In this document: positions 16,227 to 25,200 of the stretch, piece after piece
Position numbering within the stretch: position 1 is the stretch's first letter
How the letters are laid out: each line of letters begins with the position of its first letter
Source of the DNA: JAADHX01 sp964569385
Lineage (GTDB): Bacteria; Actinomycetota; Acidimicrobiia; Acidimicrobiales; Poriferisodalaceae
Direction: 5' to 3'
Assembly (NCBI GenBank): GCA_964569385.1
Contig: CAZMUM010000013.1
Span: 1-64,000, forward strand
Length of the DNA: 64,000 nucleotides
Notes under the pieces: model-generated
What the model saw: only the letters and a program-made list of their open reading frames with translations
Database searches by the model: none
What the model was told of the DNA's origin: nothing
Made by a program: the position numbers and the translations under genes

Positions 16227-16291
16227 GGGGAGTCTGACGCTTGTAGGCGTCAGCTATTGAGGGGAGTCTGACGCTTGTAGGCGTCAGCTAT
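16198..16291 (+). repeat. 34-bp tandem repeat (2.8 units) with hairpins at the truA 3' end
   Basis: Units are at 16198-16231 and 16232-16265 (identical) and 16266-16291 (26 bases, then diverging). Each unit holds CTGACGC-TTGTAG-GCGTCAG, a 7-bp stem with a 6-base loop, so three identical hairpins stand in a row between truA and rplM. The first unit encodes the last residues of TruA and its stop. 34 is not a multiple of three, and the later units lie after the stop. No T-run follows. It may slow transcription, protect the 3' end, or be a slippage product. Confidence 0.93.
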
Positions 16292-16433
16292 CAGGCACAG
16301 TTGAATTGGGCATTGCTGTTCGGCGTCGCGCGCCGTAGCCTTGGTCTTCGGCCAGTCCTGAGGAGTGGCCTAATCCTCGACGTGCGAACAGCCGGTTTGC
16401 CGTCCACCCCGAAATTTCTCCGAGGTTCCTCTC
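16292..16433 (+). promoter_or_regulatory. Leader of rplM-rpsI
   Basis: This is a 142-base non-coding stretch before rplM. It contains a short hairpin CGGCG-TCGCG-CGCCG (16321-16335) and a near-perfect dyad at 16350-16370 (GGCCA g TCC TGA GGA g TGGCC). The dyads and the isolated position of the rplM-rpsI pair suggest a leader that may carry autoregulation by L13, known in other bacteria. No promoter boxes were confidently seen. Confidence 0.35.
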
Positions 16434-16907
16434 GTGCGTACGTACTCTGTGAGCGCTAATGAGATCGAGCGCGACTGGTTTATTGTCGACGCCGAAGATC
16501 TTGTACTTGGTCGCATGTCCACCGAGGTTGCTCGCATTTTGCGCGGCAAGCACAAACCAACGTTCACTCCGCATCTCGATACTGGCGATCACGTCATCAT
16601 CGTGAATGCGTCCAAGGTGGTTCTTACCGCCGACAAGATGAATACAAAGATGGTGTATCGCCATTCGGGTTATCCCGGCGGTCTCAAGCAAGAATCCTAC
16701 GGGAATTTACTTTCTCGCAAGCCAGAAGATGCGGTCCGCAAGACCATTAGTGGAATGCTGCCGAAGAATCGCCTTGGTGCTCAGATGCTCACCAAGCTGA
16801 AGGTTTACGCCGGTCCCGAACATCCTCACGATGCTCAGCTGCCAAAACCATTGCCAATCGACCATGCCCGGGCCTCAGCCCGCTCATCACGAGGAACCAA
16901 ATCGTGA
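16434..16907 (+). CDS. rplM: 50S ribosomal protein L13
   Basis: This is uL13 (157 aa). The start is GTG at 16434, giving RTYSVSANEIERDWFIVDA; LGRMSTEVARILRGKHKP and YRHSGYPGGLKQESY are diagnostic. It is about 10 residues longer than usual at the C-terminus. It overlaps the rpsI GTG start by four bases. Confidence 0.97.
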   Translation: MRTYSVSANEIERDWFIVDAEDLVLGRMSTEVARILRGKHKPTFTPHLDTGDHVIIVNASKVVLTADKMNTKMVYRHSGYPGGLKQESYGNLLSRKPEDAVRKTISGMLPKNRLGAQMLTKLKVYAGPEHPHDAQLPKPLPIDHARASARSSRGTKS

Positions 16908-17296
16908 CTGCTCCCCTTATTCAATCCACTGGTCGACGCAAGCGTGCTGTTGCCAGAGTGCGGTTTCGTTCCGGCGACGGAACGATCACCATCAACAAGC
17001 GCTCGTTCGAAGACTATTTTCCTTCGGCGATGCATCGTATGGCCGTTGTCGAACCAATGAAGCTCCTCGAGGTCGACGAAGCCTACGACGTCGACATCAC
17101 CATGCATGGTGGCGGACCATCGGGTCAGGCCGGTGCTGCTCGTCTTGGTATTGCTCGGGCCATTCTTGGTCTAGACCCTGAGGCCCGCGTACCACTGCGG
17201 GCGGCTGGGCTGCTCACTCGCGACGCTCGCGAGAAGGAGAGCAAGAAGTACGGTCTCAAGAAGGCCCGCAAGGCGCCTCAGTACTCCAAGCGCTGA
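16904..17296 (+). CDS. rpsI: 30S ribosomal protein S9
   Basis: This is uS9 (130 aa), whose C-terminal tail reaches P-site tRNA. STGRRKRAVARVRFRSGDG, GGGPSGQAGAARLGIARAI and the end RKAPQYSKR are all canonical. The start is GTG. glmM follows 7 bases later, so transcription probably continues into it. Confidence 0.98.
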   Translation: MTAPLIQSTGRRKRAVARVRFRSGDGTITINKRSFEDYFPSAMHRMAVVEPMKLLEVDEAYDVDITMHGGGPSGQAGAARLGIARAILGLDPEARVPLRAAGLLTRDAREKESKKYGLKKARKAPQYSKR

Positions 17297-17303
17297 GTCT
17301 TCG

Positions 17304-18647
17304 TTGAGGTTCGGAACCGACGGTGTTCGGGGCCCTGCCAATTCGGAACTCACCCCGGAGTTCGCGCTTCGGTTCGGTCGGGCCGCGGCGCGGGCGATCG
17401 ACGTGCCGAGATGGTTCATAGTCCGCGACACCCGTCGTTCTGGGCCGATGCTCGCGGCTGCGGTTGCCGCTGGGTTGGCCTCTGAGGGCGTCGAAGTTGT
17501 CGATGTCGGTGTTGCCAGTACGCCGGTTGGTGCTCTGTTAGCGCGTCCAACCGACACCGCCGCGGTGGTCGTTTCGGCGTCGCACAATCCTTGGCAGGAC
17601 AACGGCTTGAAGTTGTTCGGCCCTGGCGGCCACAAACTTTCCGATGAGACCCAGGTGAGGATCGAAGAGATACTCATGGCGCTCGATAGTGAGCCGCCGT
17701 CGCTAGATCCAGCAGCGGTCGGCGAAATCGTCGGAGGCGTTGGGCTTGTGTCTCACTATGCGGACGCCGTTGTCGAGGCGGTGGGGTCATCGGGGCAGGT
17801 ACTGGCCGGACTACATGTCGTGCTCGATTGTGGGCATGGCGCGGCAAGCGCTATTGCGCCTGGGATATTTCGGCGTCTCGGCGCTCGGGTGACCAGCCAA
17901 CATGTCTCGCCTGATGGTCGCAACATCAACAACGGAGTGGGTTCCACGGATCCGGCTCCGTTGGCCGCCAAGGTCATCGCTTCCGGAGCAGATCTTGGGC
18001 TGGCATTCGACGGCGACGCCGACCGGGTTATCGCTGTCGACGAATCAGGCACAATCGTCGACGGTGACCGACTCCTGTGTCTATTCGCACTGGATATGTC
18101 CGCCCGCGGGCTGCTGGCTCACAACACTCTTGTGGTAACCGTGATGTCGAATCTTGGTCTTCATCGAGCGATGACCGCAAAAGGTGTCACGGTCGAGGTC
18201 ACCGCTGTTGGCGATCGTCACGTTCTGGAGGCCATGTCCGCGGGTGGATTCAGCCTTGGCGGAGAGCAGTCTGGCCATCTCATATTTGCCGACATTGCCA
18301 CCACGGGCGACGGTATTTTGGCCGGGGCGATGTTGTGCGACTTGATCGTGCGCGCCAACAGCTCGCTTTCGAGGATCGCAGGTCAGGTGATGCACCGAGT
18401 GCCCCAGGTGCTTGTCAACACACCTACCAGTATCAGACCAGATGATCCCGCCGCCGACCTGGCCCAACTCATCGCCAGCCTTCAAAGTCGACTCGGCGAA
18501 GACGGGCGGATTCTCGTGCGCTCGTCTGGCACCGAACCGCTAGTACGCGTAATGGTCGAGGCCCTCGATGTTGAGAATGCTCGCCTAATTGCCGATGAGT
18601 TAACAAGCGCAGTTTTGTCTCGTTACGGAGCGGGGCCAGCGACCTAG
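17304..18647 (+). CDS. glmM: Phosphoglucosamine mutase
   Basis: GlmM converts glucosamine-6-phosphate to glucosamine-1-phosphate for UDP-GlcNAc synthesis. It starts with TTG at 17304, giving (M)RFGTDGVRGPAN. The phosphoserine loop is VVVSASHNPWQDNG (about residues 90-103), the metal loop LAFDGDADRVIAVD, the sugar loop FSLGGEQSGHLIF, and the phosphate-binding loop VRSSGTEPLVRVMVE. Length is 447 aa. It lies just before a GlmS-like gene, its pathway partner. Confidence 0.97.
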   Translation: MRFGTDGVRGPANSELTPEFALRFGRAAARAIDVPRWFIVRDTRRSGPMLAAAVAAGLASEGVEVVDVGVASTPVGALLARPTDTAAVVVSASHNPWQDNGLKLFGPGGHKLSDETQVRIEEILMALDSEPPSLDPAAVGEIVGGVGLVSHYADAVVEAVGSSGQVLAGLHVVLDCGHGAASAIAPGIFRRLGARVTSQHVSPDGRNINNGVGSTDPAPLAAKVIASGADLGLAFDGDADRVIAVDESGTIVDGDRLLCLFALDMSARGLLAHNTLVVTVMSNLGLHRAMTAKGVTVEVTAVGDRHVLEAMSAGGFSLGGEQSGHLIFADIATTGDGILAGAMLCDLIVRANSSLSRIAGQVMHRVPQVLVNTPTSIRPDDPAADLAQLIASLQSRLGEDGRILVRSSGTEPLVRVMVEALDVENARLIADELTSAVLSRYGAGPAT

Positions 18648-18704
18648 ACATACCCGGGCCCGGGCGCGTACAAGTGCAGAACTACGAAAGGTAGCCTCGA
18701 ATCC

Positions 18705-21700
18705 ATGTGCGGTATTATTGGTGTTGTTCGACGTCGCGACGAGCGTCCTCCCTTGTTAGGTGCCGATGTGCGGTTGCTGGCGAGCGAGATAAGTTCACAC
18801 TTGTCGAGCGATATCGCCTTTCTTGAGCGCTTAACGAGCGCCTCTTCTGCGGCCCATTCGCTCGACCTCTCTCTTCGATCGCTGTCAGGTGTGCGGTGCC
18901 TAGTCGCCGATCCCGAACTCGTGGTCGAGTTAGGCCGCATTCTCGATGCTTTGTCGGTCGAGATAGAGGCCATCGATGCCGCCCTCGACCGTGGCGACGC
19001 CGCCGACCGCGATGTCGAGGCTGAGGCCGTCAACGCGGCGATGATCAGTCTCAAGGACGGTGTCTGGGCCCTGAGGCGCGATCGGCTCCGCAACGCTGAG
19101 GCAATTCGCCATCTGACAAGTGTTGCTGCCTCGCCCGACGCCGTGGCCATCTACTGGCAGGTGCAGGTTGCTCTTTCGGCCCTTGACCGGCTCGAAGTGC
19201 GCGGCCGTGATTCGGCCGGTATTGAGATCGTGGTACGTAATATCGACCTCGATGCCGTTGAACCAGCAGCCCGGTTCGAACTCGATCGGCGTTCGGCCGA
19301 CGCTGTCTTTCGCTCGGGAGCAGTTCGCTTGCGGCCATCGTACGCCCTGTTCGTTTACAAAACTGCCGCCGAAATCGGTGAGCTTGGCGACAACACCGAC
19401 GTCCTACGATCCGCCATCGTCGAAGACGCTGGTCTCCGAGCGTTGGTAAGCCAGCCTGGGGCCGAAGCAACCGTGCTCGGCCATACTCGGTGGGCATCGA
19501 TTGGTATCATTTCGGAATCGAACGCCCACCCTCTTGACTCCGAGGAGACCGAGGACGGCGAACGCCCCCTCGTTACTGCAGCTCTAAATGGAGACGTCGA
19601 CAACTTTGCCGACCTAAAGGCGCAACATGGGCTGCTGATCACCTCCGAAATAACTACCGATGCCAAGGTGATTCCGACCATCGTGTCGCGTGGTATTGCT
19701 GGTGGTGCCGATGCCGCTGAGGCCTTCCGCGCCGCGGTGGCGAGCTTCGAGGGTTCGGTGGCCATAGCCGCTACTACCGGCGAGAGCGGGGAGCTGTTGC
19801 TGGCGTTGCGGGGCAGCGGCCAGGCCCTCTATATCGGGATGGCCGACCACGCCTACATCGTTGCTTCTGAGCCCTATGGAGTGGTCGAGGAAGCGACTTC
19901 TTACCTGCGGATGGACGGCGAGACACCCTCTGACCCGGACAACTCGGTGGCCAGCAGGGGCCAGGTGGTTGTGGTCGATCCCGATTCGGGGGGCGACCCT
20001 CTTGCCCTTATCCGGATCAGTTACGACGGCACTGCTCTACCGATCACCGAGCAAGAACTTGTGGTACCTGAGATCACGACCCGCGACATCGACCTCGGTG
20101 ATTCCCCGCACTTCTACCTGAAAGAGATCAGCGAGGCGCCCAACTCGTTCCGCAAGACCCTCCGTGGCCGGATCATCGACGTCGATGGATTGCTTCGCGA
20201 AAAGTTGGGTCCAGACTCGTTCCCAGACGACATTCGCAGCGCCCTCGCCGATGGCACTATCACCAACGTTGTCTCGATAGGTCAAGGCACCGCCGCGATA
20301 GCGGGCCAGAGTCTTGAGGCGTTCCTGACCCCGCTCACTGCTGGCCGGTTACGCGTCGAGTCGACCTTGGCTACCGAGTTGTCAGGTTTCGGAGTTCGCA
20401 GAGACATGAGCAACACTCTTGTGGTTGCGGTCTCGCAGTCTGGCACTACCACCGACACCAACCGCACTGTCGATGTCGTGAGGGCCCGTGGCGCCAAGGT
20501 CATCAGCATCGTCAACCGTCGCGGTAGCGACCTCACGGATCGATCCGATGGTGTCGTCTACACAAGCGATGGCCGCGACGTCGAAATGTCGGTGGCGTCG
20601 ACGAAGGCGTTCTACGCTCAAATCGCCGCCGGCGCGCTCTTGTCGTGCGCCATAGCAAGGGCCGCAGCGGGCGACGACAGTCCAGACGAACAAATAGCGG
20701 CCCTCCTTGAGGCGATTAGAGCACTTCCAGACGCGATGGCCACGGTGGTGAACGATCGCGAACTCATTGGTGAGGTGGCTCGCCGCCACGCTCCATCCAA
20801 GAGGTACTGGGCCATCGTGGGCAATGGGCCAAACGCGACGGCGGCCCGCGAGATTCGCATCAAGTTGTCTGAGCTGTGTTACAAGGCCATTGCCCAGGAC
20901 TCCACCGAAGACAAGAAACACATCGATCTGTCTTCAGAGCCGCTGATCCTGATCTGCGCGGCAGGCCTGACTGGTTCTACCGCCGACGACGTGGCCAAGG
21001 AGATTGCGATATTTCGGGCTCATAAGGCGACCCCCATAGCGTTGGTGTCTGGTGACACCGCCAGGTTTAGTGCCGCTGTCGATCTTATTGCGCTCCCAGC
21101 GGTCGATCCGTCTGTCGACTTTGTGTTGGCGACGGTCGCTGGCCACCTCTTTGGCTACGAGGCTGCCCTAGCGATCGACGCCCAAGCTCATGTACTTAGA
21201 CAAGCGCGGTCGGCGATAGAGGTTGCCGTCGACCAAGGCCGTCTGACCTCGGGCTGGGACGAGCTTCGTAACGAACTTAAGGAGCCCGCGACCCGGTTCT
21301 TTGATGGGCTGCGCACCGGAGCCTATGATGGGCATCTCGAAGCCAGCACGGCGGTGCGGGTCTCGACATTGTGGCGGTACGCCTCTGGCGTTGTCCCCCT
21401 TGAGGCCTTCCAGCTCGATTTCGGAAAGGTCGGGACTCCCGGCGTTGTTGTCGAAGATCTCGACCGGGCGCTCAGTGCCGCCATCGACGAACTCACGCGG
21501 CCTGTAGATGCCATCAAGCATCAGGCCAAGACAGTCACCGTCGGTATTTCTAGGTCGGACGAAACGCTGCTCGAATCTGAACTGGTGCGCGAGGTGCTTG
21601 CTGCGGGAGCGCCCCGCGACCGTCTGAGCTACCGGTCCCTGCGGGCGCTTGCTGCGCTCGACACGGCCGTAGTCGGCGTTACGGGTTACACGCGGTACCG

Positions 21701-22124
21701 CGTCGAGGGCGGCACCACCGATGACGCTTTGGTTCATGTCATCGACAGTGGAGGCATCGCCCGCGATCTGGCATCGCGAACATTGTCGAACCCGACCCTG
21801 CGAGGTACCAAGCACCGCGCCGCTTTCGAACGCGAAGTCACGGTCAGCAAGGGACGAAGCGATGGGCGTACCATTGTCATCGTTCCCGAGGTGAAAGACA
21901 CCCAGACCACAGGTCTTACTTTGCTGCACGTGGCGATGGAGCCACGGCTTGCAGCGGGCGCCATGAGGACGGTAATGCAGGGTTACCGTGGCCGCTACGC
22001 AGCTCTCAAGGACGCCGTCACCGAAACAGAGTCGACGTTTCGAGACGATCTTCTTTCCACCGTCGACGTCATCGATCTGCTGACCGAACCGGTGTATGTA
22101 CTTGCCGAGCACTGGAAGCCGTGA
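18705..22124 (+). CDS. glmS: GlmS-like glutamine amidotransferase/double-SIS protein, enlarged (1139 aa)
   Basis: The protein opens MCGIIGVVRR, so Cys2 (Cys1 after Met removal) is the usual N-terminal nucleophile of class II amidotransferases. About 150 extra, largely helical residues follow before the core resumes at residue 165 (EVRGRDSAG), GHTRWASIG (about 258) and LNGDVDNF (about 294). HFYLKEISEAPNSFRKTLRG (468-487) leads into SIS domain 1 (SQSGTTTDTNR near 577, VASTKAF near 630) and SIS domain 2 (WAIVGNGPNA near 700). About 300 residues follow, including RPVDAIKHQAKTVTVG. Normal GlmS has about 610 aa. Its place after glmM fits glucosamine-6-phosphate synthesis, but the typical ELKHGP loop was not seen, so the exact reaction is inferred. 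Confidence 0.8.
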   Translation: MCGIIGVVRRRDERPPLLGADVRLLASEISSHLSSDIAFLERLTSASSAAHSLDLSLRSLSGVRCLVADPELVVELGRILDALSVEIEAIDAALDRGDAADRDVEAEAVNAAMISLKDGVWALRRDRLRNAEAIRHLTSVAASPDAVAIYWQVQVALSALDRLEVRGRDSAGIEIVVRNIDLDAVEPAARFELDRRSADAVFRSGAVRLRPSYALFVYKTAAEIGELGDNTDVLRSAIVEDAGLRALVSQPGAEATVLGHTRWASIGIISESNAHPLDSEETEDGERPLVTAALNGDVDNFADLKAQHGLLITSEITTDAKVIPTIVSRGIAGGADAAEAFRAAVASFEGSVAIAATTGESGELLLALRGSGQALYIGMADHAYIVASEPYGVVEEATSYLRMDGETPSDPDNSVASRGQVVVVDPDSGGDPLALIRISYDGTALPITEQELVVPEITTRDIDLGDSPHFYLKEISEAPNSFRKTLRGRIIDVDGLLREKLGPDSFPDDIRSALADGTITNVVSIGQGTAAIAGQSLEAFLTPLTAGRLRVESTLATELSGFGVRRDMSNTLVVAVSQSGTTTDTNRTVDVVRARGAKVISIVNRRGSDLTDRSDGVVYTSDGRDVEMSVASTKAFYAQIAAGALLSCAIARAAAGDDSPDEQIAALLEAIRALPDAMATVVNDRELIGEVARRHAPSKRYWAIVGNGPNATAAREIRIKLSELCYKAIAQDSTEDKKHIDLSSEPLILICAAGLTGSTADDVAKEIAIFRAHKATPIALVSGDTARFSAAVDLIALPAVDPSVDFVLATVAGHLFGYEAALAIDAQAHVLRQARSAIEVAVDQGRLTSGWDELRNELKEPATRFFDGLRTGAYDGHLEASTAVRVSTLWRYASGVVPLEAFQLDFGKVGTPGVVVEDLDRALSAAIDELTRPVDAIKHQAKTVTVGISRSDETLLESELVREVLAAGAPRDRLSYRSLRALAALDTAVVGVTGYTRYRVEGGTTDDALVHVIDSGGIARDLASRTLSNPTLRGTKHRAAFEREVTVSKGRSDGRTIVIVPEVKDTQTTGLTLLHVAMEPRLAAGAMRTVMQGYRGRYAALKDAVTETESTFRDDLLSTVDVIDLLTEPVYVLAEHWKP

Positions 22125-22172
22125 ACCTGCCGCGGCTAACAAAGCGCCTTCGCCTGTCGGCTTGAGGTTCTG

Positions 22173-23525
22173 ATGCGGCCGATCCTCACTATCGAGCAGA
22201 TGCAGACCATCGACGATGCAGCTGAGGACATCGGTTGGCTCATTAACAATGCCGGTCGCGCTGTGGCCAGGCATGCAATAGCCATGATGGGTGGCACATA
22301 TGGCCGCAGGGTGGTGGTAGTGGCAGGTTCGGGCAACAATGGTGCCGATGGACGAGTTGCAGCAACAGCTCTGTCTTCGCGCGGCGTTCGGGTCGAGCTG
22401 CTGACGGCACCGGTTCTTACTGTGGGGCCATGCGATCTTGTGGTCGATGCCGTGGTTGGGGCTGGGCTGTCCCGTCGATACGAACCTCCAGTCATTACAG
22501 GGTCGCCGCTGATTCTCGCGGTGGACGTTCCTAGCGGCCTCCACGGGGGTACTGGCGCCGACCTAGGTGGGTGGACGGCAGACCGGACGGTGACTTTTGG
22601 CGCAATGTCGCCCGGTCATCTGCTCGGTGCAGGGCCAAGGCGCTGCGGCGATATACATGTGGCTCATATTGGGCTCGAACTCGATGGGCAATCGATCGAC
22701 CTCCACCATCTGGCCACTCACGACGCCGCGGCCTATTTCGCCACCCGCGGAGTGTTGGACCACAAATGGAACAACGCGGTTCGGGTGTGGGCTGGAGGGC
22801 CAGGGATGTCAGGGGCCGCGGTTCTGAGCTGTGCTGCTGCCATGCGCGCCGGTGCCGGAATAGTCGTCGCTGGTCGACCAGACGGCTGCGCTCTCGACGG
22901 ACTCGGCGTTGAGATTATTGAGCGTCGTTCACCGCTTGGGTTTGATGCAGACCAGAGGCGGTTCACGGCTGTACTTATTGGTCCTGGTATTGGCCGGGAT
23001 TTCGACCACGACGCGATGCTTCGTCATATATCGGAAAGCGCCTGCCCTGTTGTTGTTGATGCCGATGCTTTGAGCGCTGTCGCTAGTGATCCCGGCCGCC
23101 TGAGAGGTGCTTCGTCGGTTGTTGTGCTCACCCCCCACGATGGCGAGTTCGAGAGGCTCACCGGCCATCCGCCTGGCCCTGAGCGCATCGCGGCGGCGCG
23201 GGAGTTGGCTGCTGCCACCGGCACGGTGGTGCTCTTGAAAGGACCGACGACCATCGTCGCTTCTGAATCAAACGCGATCTTGGTCGATGCCGGCGACGAA
23301 CGGTTAGCAACAGCTGGTTCCGGCGACGTGCTTGCGGGCGTGATTGCGGCCAACCTTGTTGGTTGTTCCTCCGTGGAGCGGGCCGTCACGACGGTGGCTG
23401 CGTGCGCGGTCTGGCACGCAGTGGCAGCCAAGCTGGCAGGCCCGGTCGGAGTTGTGGCCTCCGACATCGTCGAGGCACTGCCCACCGCACGATTGGATTT
23501 ATGCGGTTCAGATGGAGGCGGCTGA
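22173..23525 (+). CDS. nnr: Bifunctional NAD(P)HX epimerase / ADP-dependent dehydratase
   Basis: This enzyme repairs hydrated NAD(P)H. The N-terminal YjeF_N domain (residues about 1-200) has VVVVAGSGNNGADGRVAA and LAVDVPSGLHGGTGA. The C-terminal ribokinase-like domain (about 215-450) has VVLTPHDGEFERLTG, VLLKGPTTIVAS and the ATP/ADP-site motif TAGSGDVLAGVIAA. Length is 450 aa. It starts 48 bases after glmS and its end abuts alr directly. Confidence 0.96.
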   Translation: MRPILTIEQMQTIDDAAEDIGWLINNAGRAVARHAIAMMGGTYGRRVVVVAGSGNNGADGRVAATALSSRGVRVELLTAPVLTVGPCDLVVDAVVGAGLSRRYEPPVITGSPLILAVDVPSGLHGGTGADLGGWTADRTVTFGAMSPGHLLGAGPRRCGDIHVAHIGLELDGQSIDLHHLATHDAAAYFATRGVLDHKWNNAVRVWAGGPGMSGAAVLSCAAAMRAGAGIVVAGRPDGCALDGLGVEIIERRSPLGFDADQRRFTAVLIGPGIGRDFDHDAMLRHISESACPVVVDADALSAVASDPGRLRGASSVVVLTPHDGEFERLTGHPPGPERIAAARELAAATGTVVLLKGPTTIVASESNAILVDAGDERLATAGSGDVLAGVIAANLVGCSSVERAVTTVAACAVWHAVAAKLAGPVGVVASDIVEALPTARLDLCGSDGGG

Positions 23526-24683
23526 ATGAGCGATCCATCTCGGCCAACTAAGTGCATCATCGATCTCGATGCCTATAACCACAACCTCGACGTCATCGAA
23601 GACCATGTCGGGGGAGCCAAGGTCGTGCCCGTCATTAAGGCCGATGCCTATGGCCACTCCCTTCAGTTGGTTGTTCCCGAACTGATAGCGCGGGCAACCG
23701 AGCGGGTAGCGGTTGCCTTCATTGAAGAGGCAGTCAGGGTGCGAGCAGCCGGTTTTGCGGGCCACATTCATGTACTTGGACCTACTGCTGCTGGCCAGGA
23801 ACACTTGTATGGACATCATGAGGTTGAGCACACCGTCGTATCAGTGGCTGCGCTTAACCAACTGGTACGCGATGTTGGCGAGCAGAGGTGTCTGGTCCAC
23901 CTGAAGCTGGACACCGGGATGGGTCGGCTTGGGGTGATGTTCGATCAGGCCGAGACCTTGATAGCCGCGGCCGTTCGTCATCGGTCGGTCGAGATTGTTG
24001 GAGTGTTCTCGCACTTTGCCAATGCCGATTCTCGCGACCTTGCCGATGCAAGACAACAGCTTGAACGTTTCCATCAAGCGGTAGCAGTGTTCGAAAAGCT
24101 CGGCGAACCCACGCCGCTGCGACACATGGCGAATTCAGGCGGCGTTGCTCAACTACCTGAAAGTCATCTGGACCTTGTGAGGCCGGGGATACTTACCTAC
24201 GGCGTGTACCCGTCGCCTGAGACTGAACGCACCATCAACGTGTGGCCAGTGTTGTCATGGCATACCAAAACGTCGGCAGAAAAAGTCGTACCCGCTGGTT
24301 GGCCTGTTGGCTACGGATCAACCTGGCGGGCCACCGATCCAACGCATGTAGCCACCCTGCCAGTCGGCTATGCCGACGGGTATCGTCGCCACTTGTCGAA
24401 TCGGTCTGATGTGCTGATCGGCGGAAAACGCCGGACCGTCATCGGTCGTGTCAGCATGGACCAAACAGTTGTGGAGATTGGTCCTGTCGACCCAAATGGA
24501 CCGGCCGTCGATTCAACAGCTACCGATGTGGTCCTTCTGGGCCGCGATGGTGAGGAGCACATCGATGCCGAAGAACTCGCTTGGCGAGTCGGGACTGTCG
24601 CATACGAGGTGCTAACCAGCATCTCGGTTCGGGTGCCGCGAGTGCCACTGGGAGGAACACACCAGACCAGTGCCAAGCCGTAG
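23526..24683 (+). CDS. alr: Alanine racemase
   Basis: This PLP enzyme makes D-alanine for peptidoglycan. The PLP lysine lies in VVPVIKADAYGHS (about residues 33-45), and the partner-subunit region in GYGSTWRA...VATLPVGYADGYRR. LVHLKLDTGMGRLG and the RVSMDQTVVEIG motif are also typical. Length is 385 aa. It sits between nnr and tsaE, a common actinobacterial order. Confidence 0.97.
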   Translation: MSDPSRPTKCIIDLDAYNHNLDVIEDHVGGAKVVPVIKADAYGHSLQLVVPELIARATERVAVAFIEEAVRVRAAGFAGHIHVLGPTAAGQEHLYGHHEVEHTVVSVAALNQLVRDVGEQRCLVHLKLDTGMGRLGVMFDQAETLIAAAVRHRSVEIVGVFSHFANADSRDLADARQQLERFHQAVAVFEKLGEPTPLRHMANSGGVAQLPESHLDLVRPGILTYGVYPSPETERTINVWPVLSWHTKTSAEKVVPAGWPVGYGSTWRATDPTHVATLPVGYADGYRRHLSNRSDVLIGGKRRTVIGRVSMDQTVVEIGPVDPNGPAVDSTATDVVLLGRDGEEHIDAEELAWRVGTVAYEVLTSISVRVPRVPLGGTHQTSAKP

Positions 24684-24722
24684 TCCGATGCCACAGCCGC
24701 GCCTAATCGCTAACATCTGGCA

Positions 24723-25199
24723 GTGCTCTGCCTGCCAAGCGACGGCCTCGCCGCAACCCAAAGAATCGCTCGTGCGTTGGCCGCGGTGGTGGGTCCCGGC
24801 GACGTCATCGTGCTCAATGGCGATTTGGGCGCTGGTAAGACCACGTTCACCCAGGGATTTGCTGCTGGGTTGGGCGTGACCGAACCGGTGACGTCGCCAA
24901 CTTTCACCTTGGTACAGGAGTATGTGGGAGCGCATCGGCTCCATCACCTCGATCTGTATCGCTTGTCGGGGCCCGATGAGGTTCAAGATCTGGCGTTGGA
25001 CGAATTGCTCGACGATGGCGGGATTACGATCATCGAGTGGGGCGACCGCATGGCCGCCCAACTTCCAGCAGATCGATTGACAGTGTCGATCGAACTTGGC
25101 CCGGCTCGTTGCCCCGATCATCGACGGTTTTGTCTTGAGCCTTCGGGAGAGTCGTGGACCAGCCGCATCGATCAACTCGACCTCGGCTTGGGTGCCTGA
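24723..25199 (+). CDS. tsaE: tRNA t6A biosynthesis ATPase TsaE
   Basis: TsaE supports the TsaBD complex that makes N6-threonylcarbamoyladenosine in tRNA. The P-loop is LNGDLGAGKTTFTQG (about residues 37-51); SPTFTLVQEY, HHLDLYRL and IIEWGDRM are family marks. Length is 158 aa with a GTG start at 24723. It ends one base before the tsaB start. Confidence 0.95.
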   Translation: MLCLPSDGLAATQRIARALAAVVGPGDVIVLNGDLGAGKTTFTQGFAAGLGVTEPVTSPTFTLVQEYVGAHRLHHLDLYRLSGPDEVQDLALDELLDDGGITIIEWGDRMAAQLPADRLTVSIELGPARCPDHRRFCLEPSGESWTSRIDQLDLGLGA

Positions 25200-25200
25200 C

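Noticed and set aside
16227..16291. Extra coding extension of truA through the repeats
   Set aside because: The stop codon in the first unit ends the gene at the normal TruA C-terminus, and 34-bp units would shift the frame.
21168..22544. Long open frame (458 codons) on the minus strand over the end of glmS and start of nnr
   Set aside because: It is antisense to two well-supported genes, shows no family pattern and has low-complexity, codon-shadow composition.
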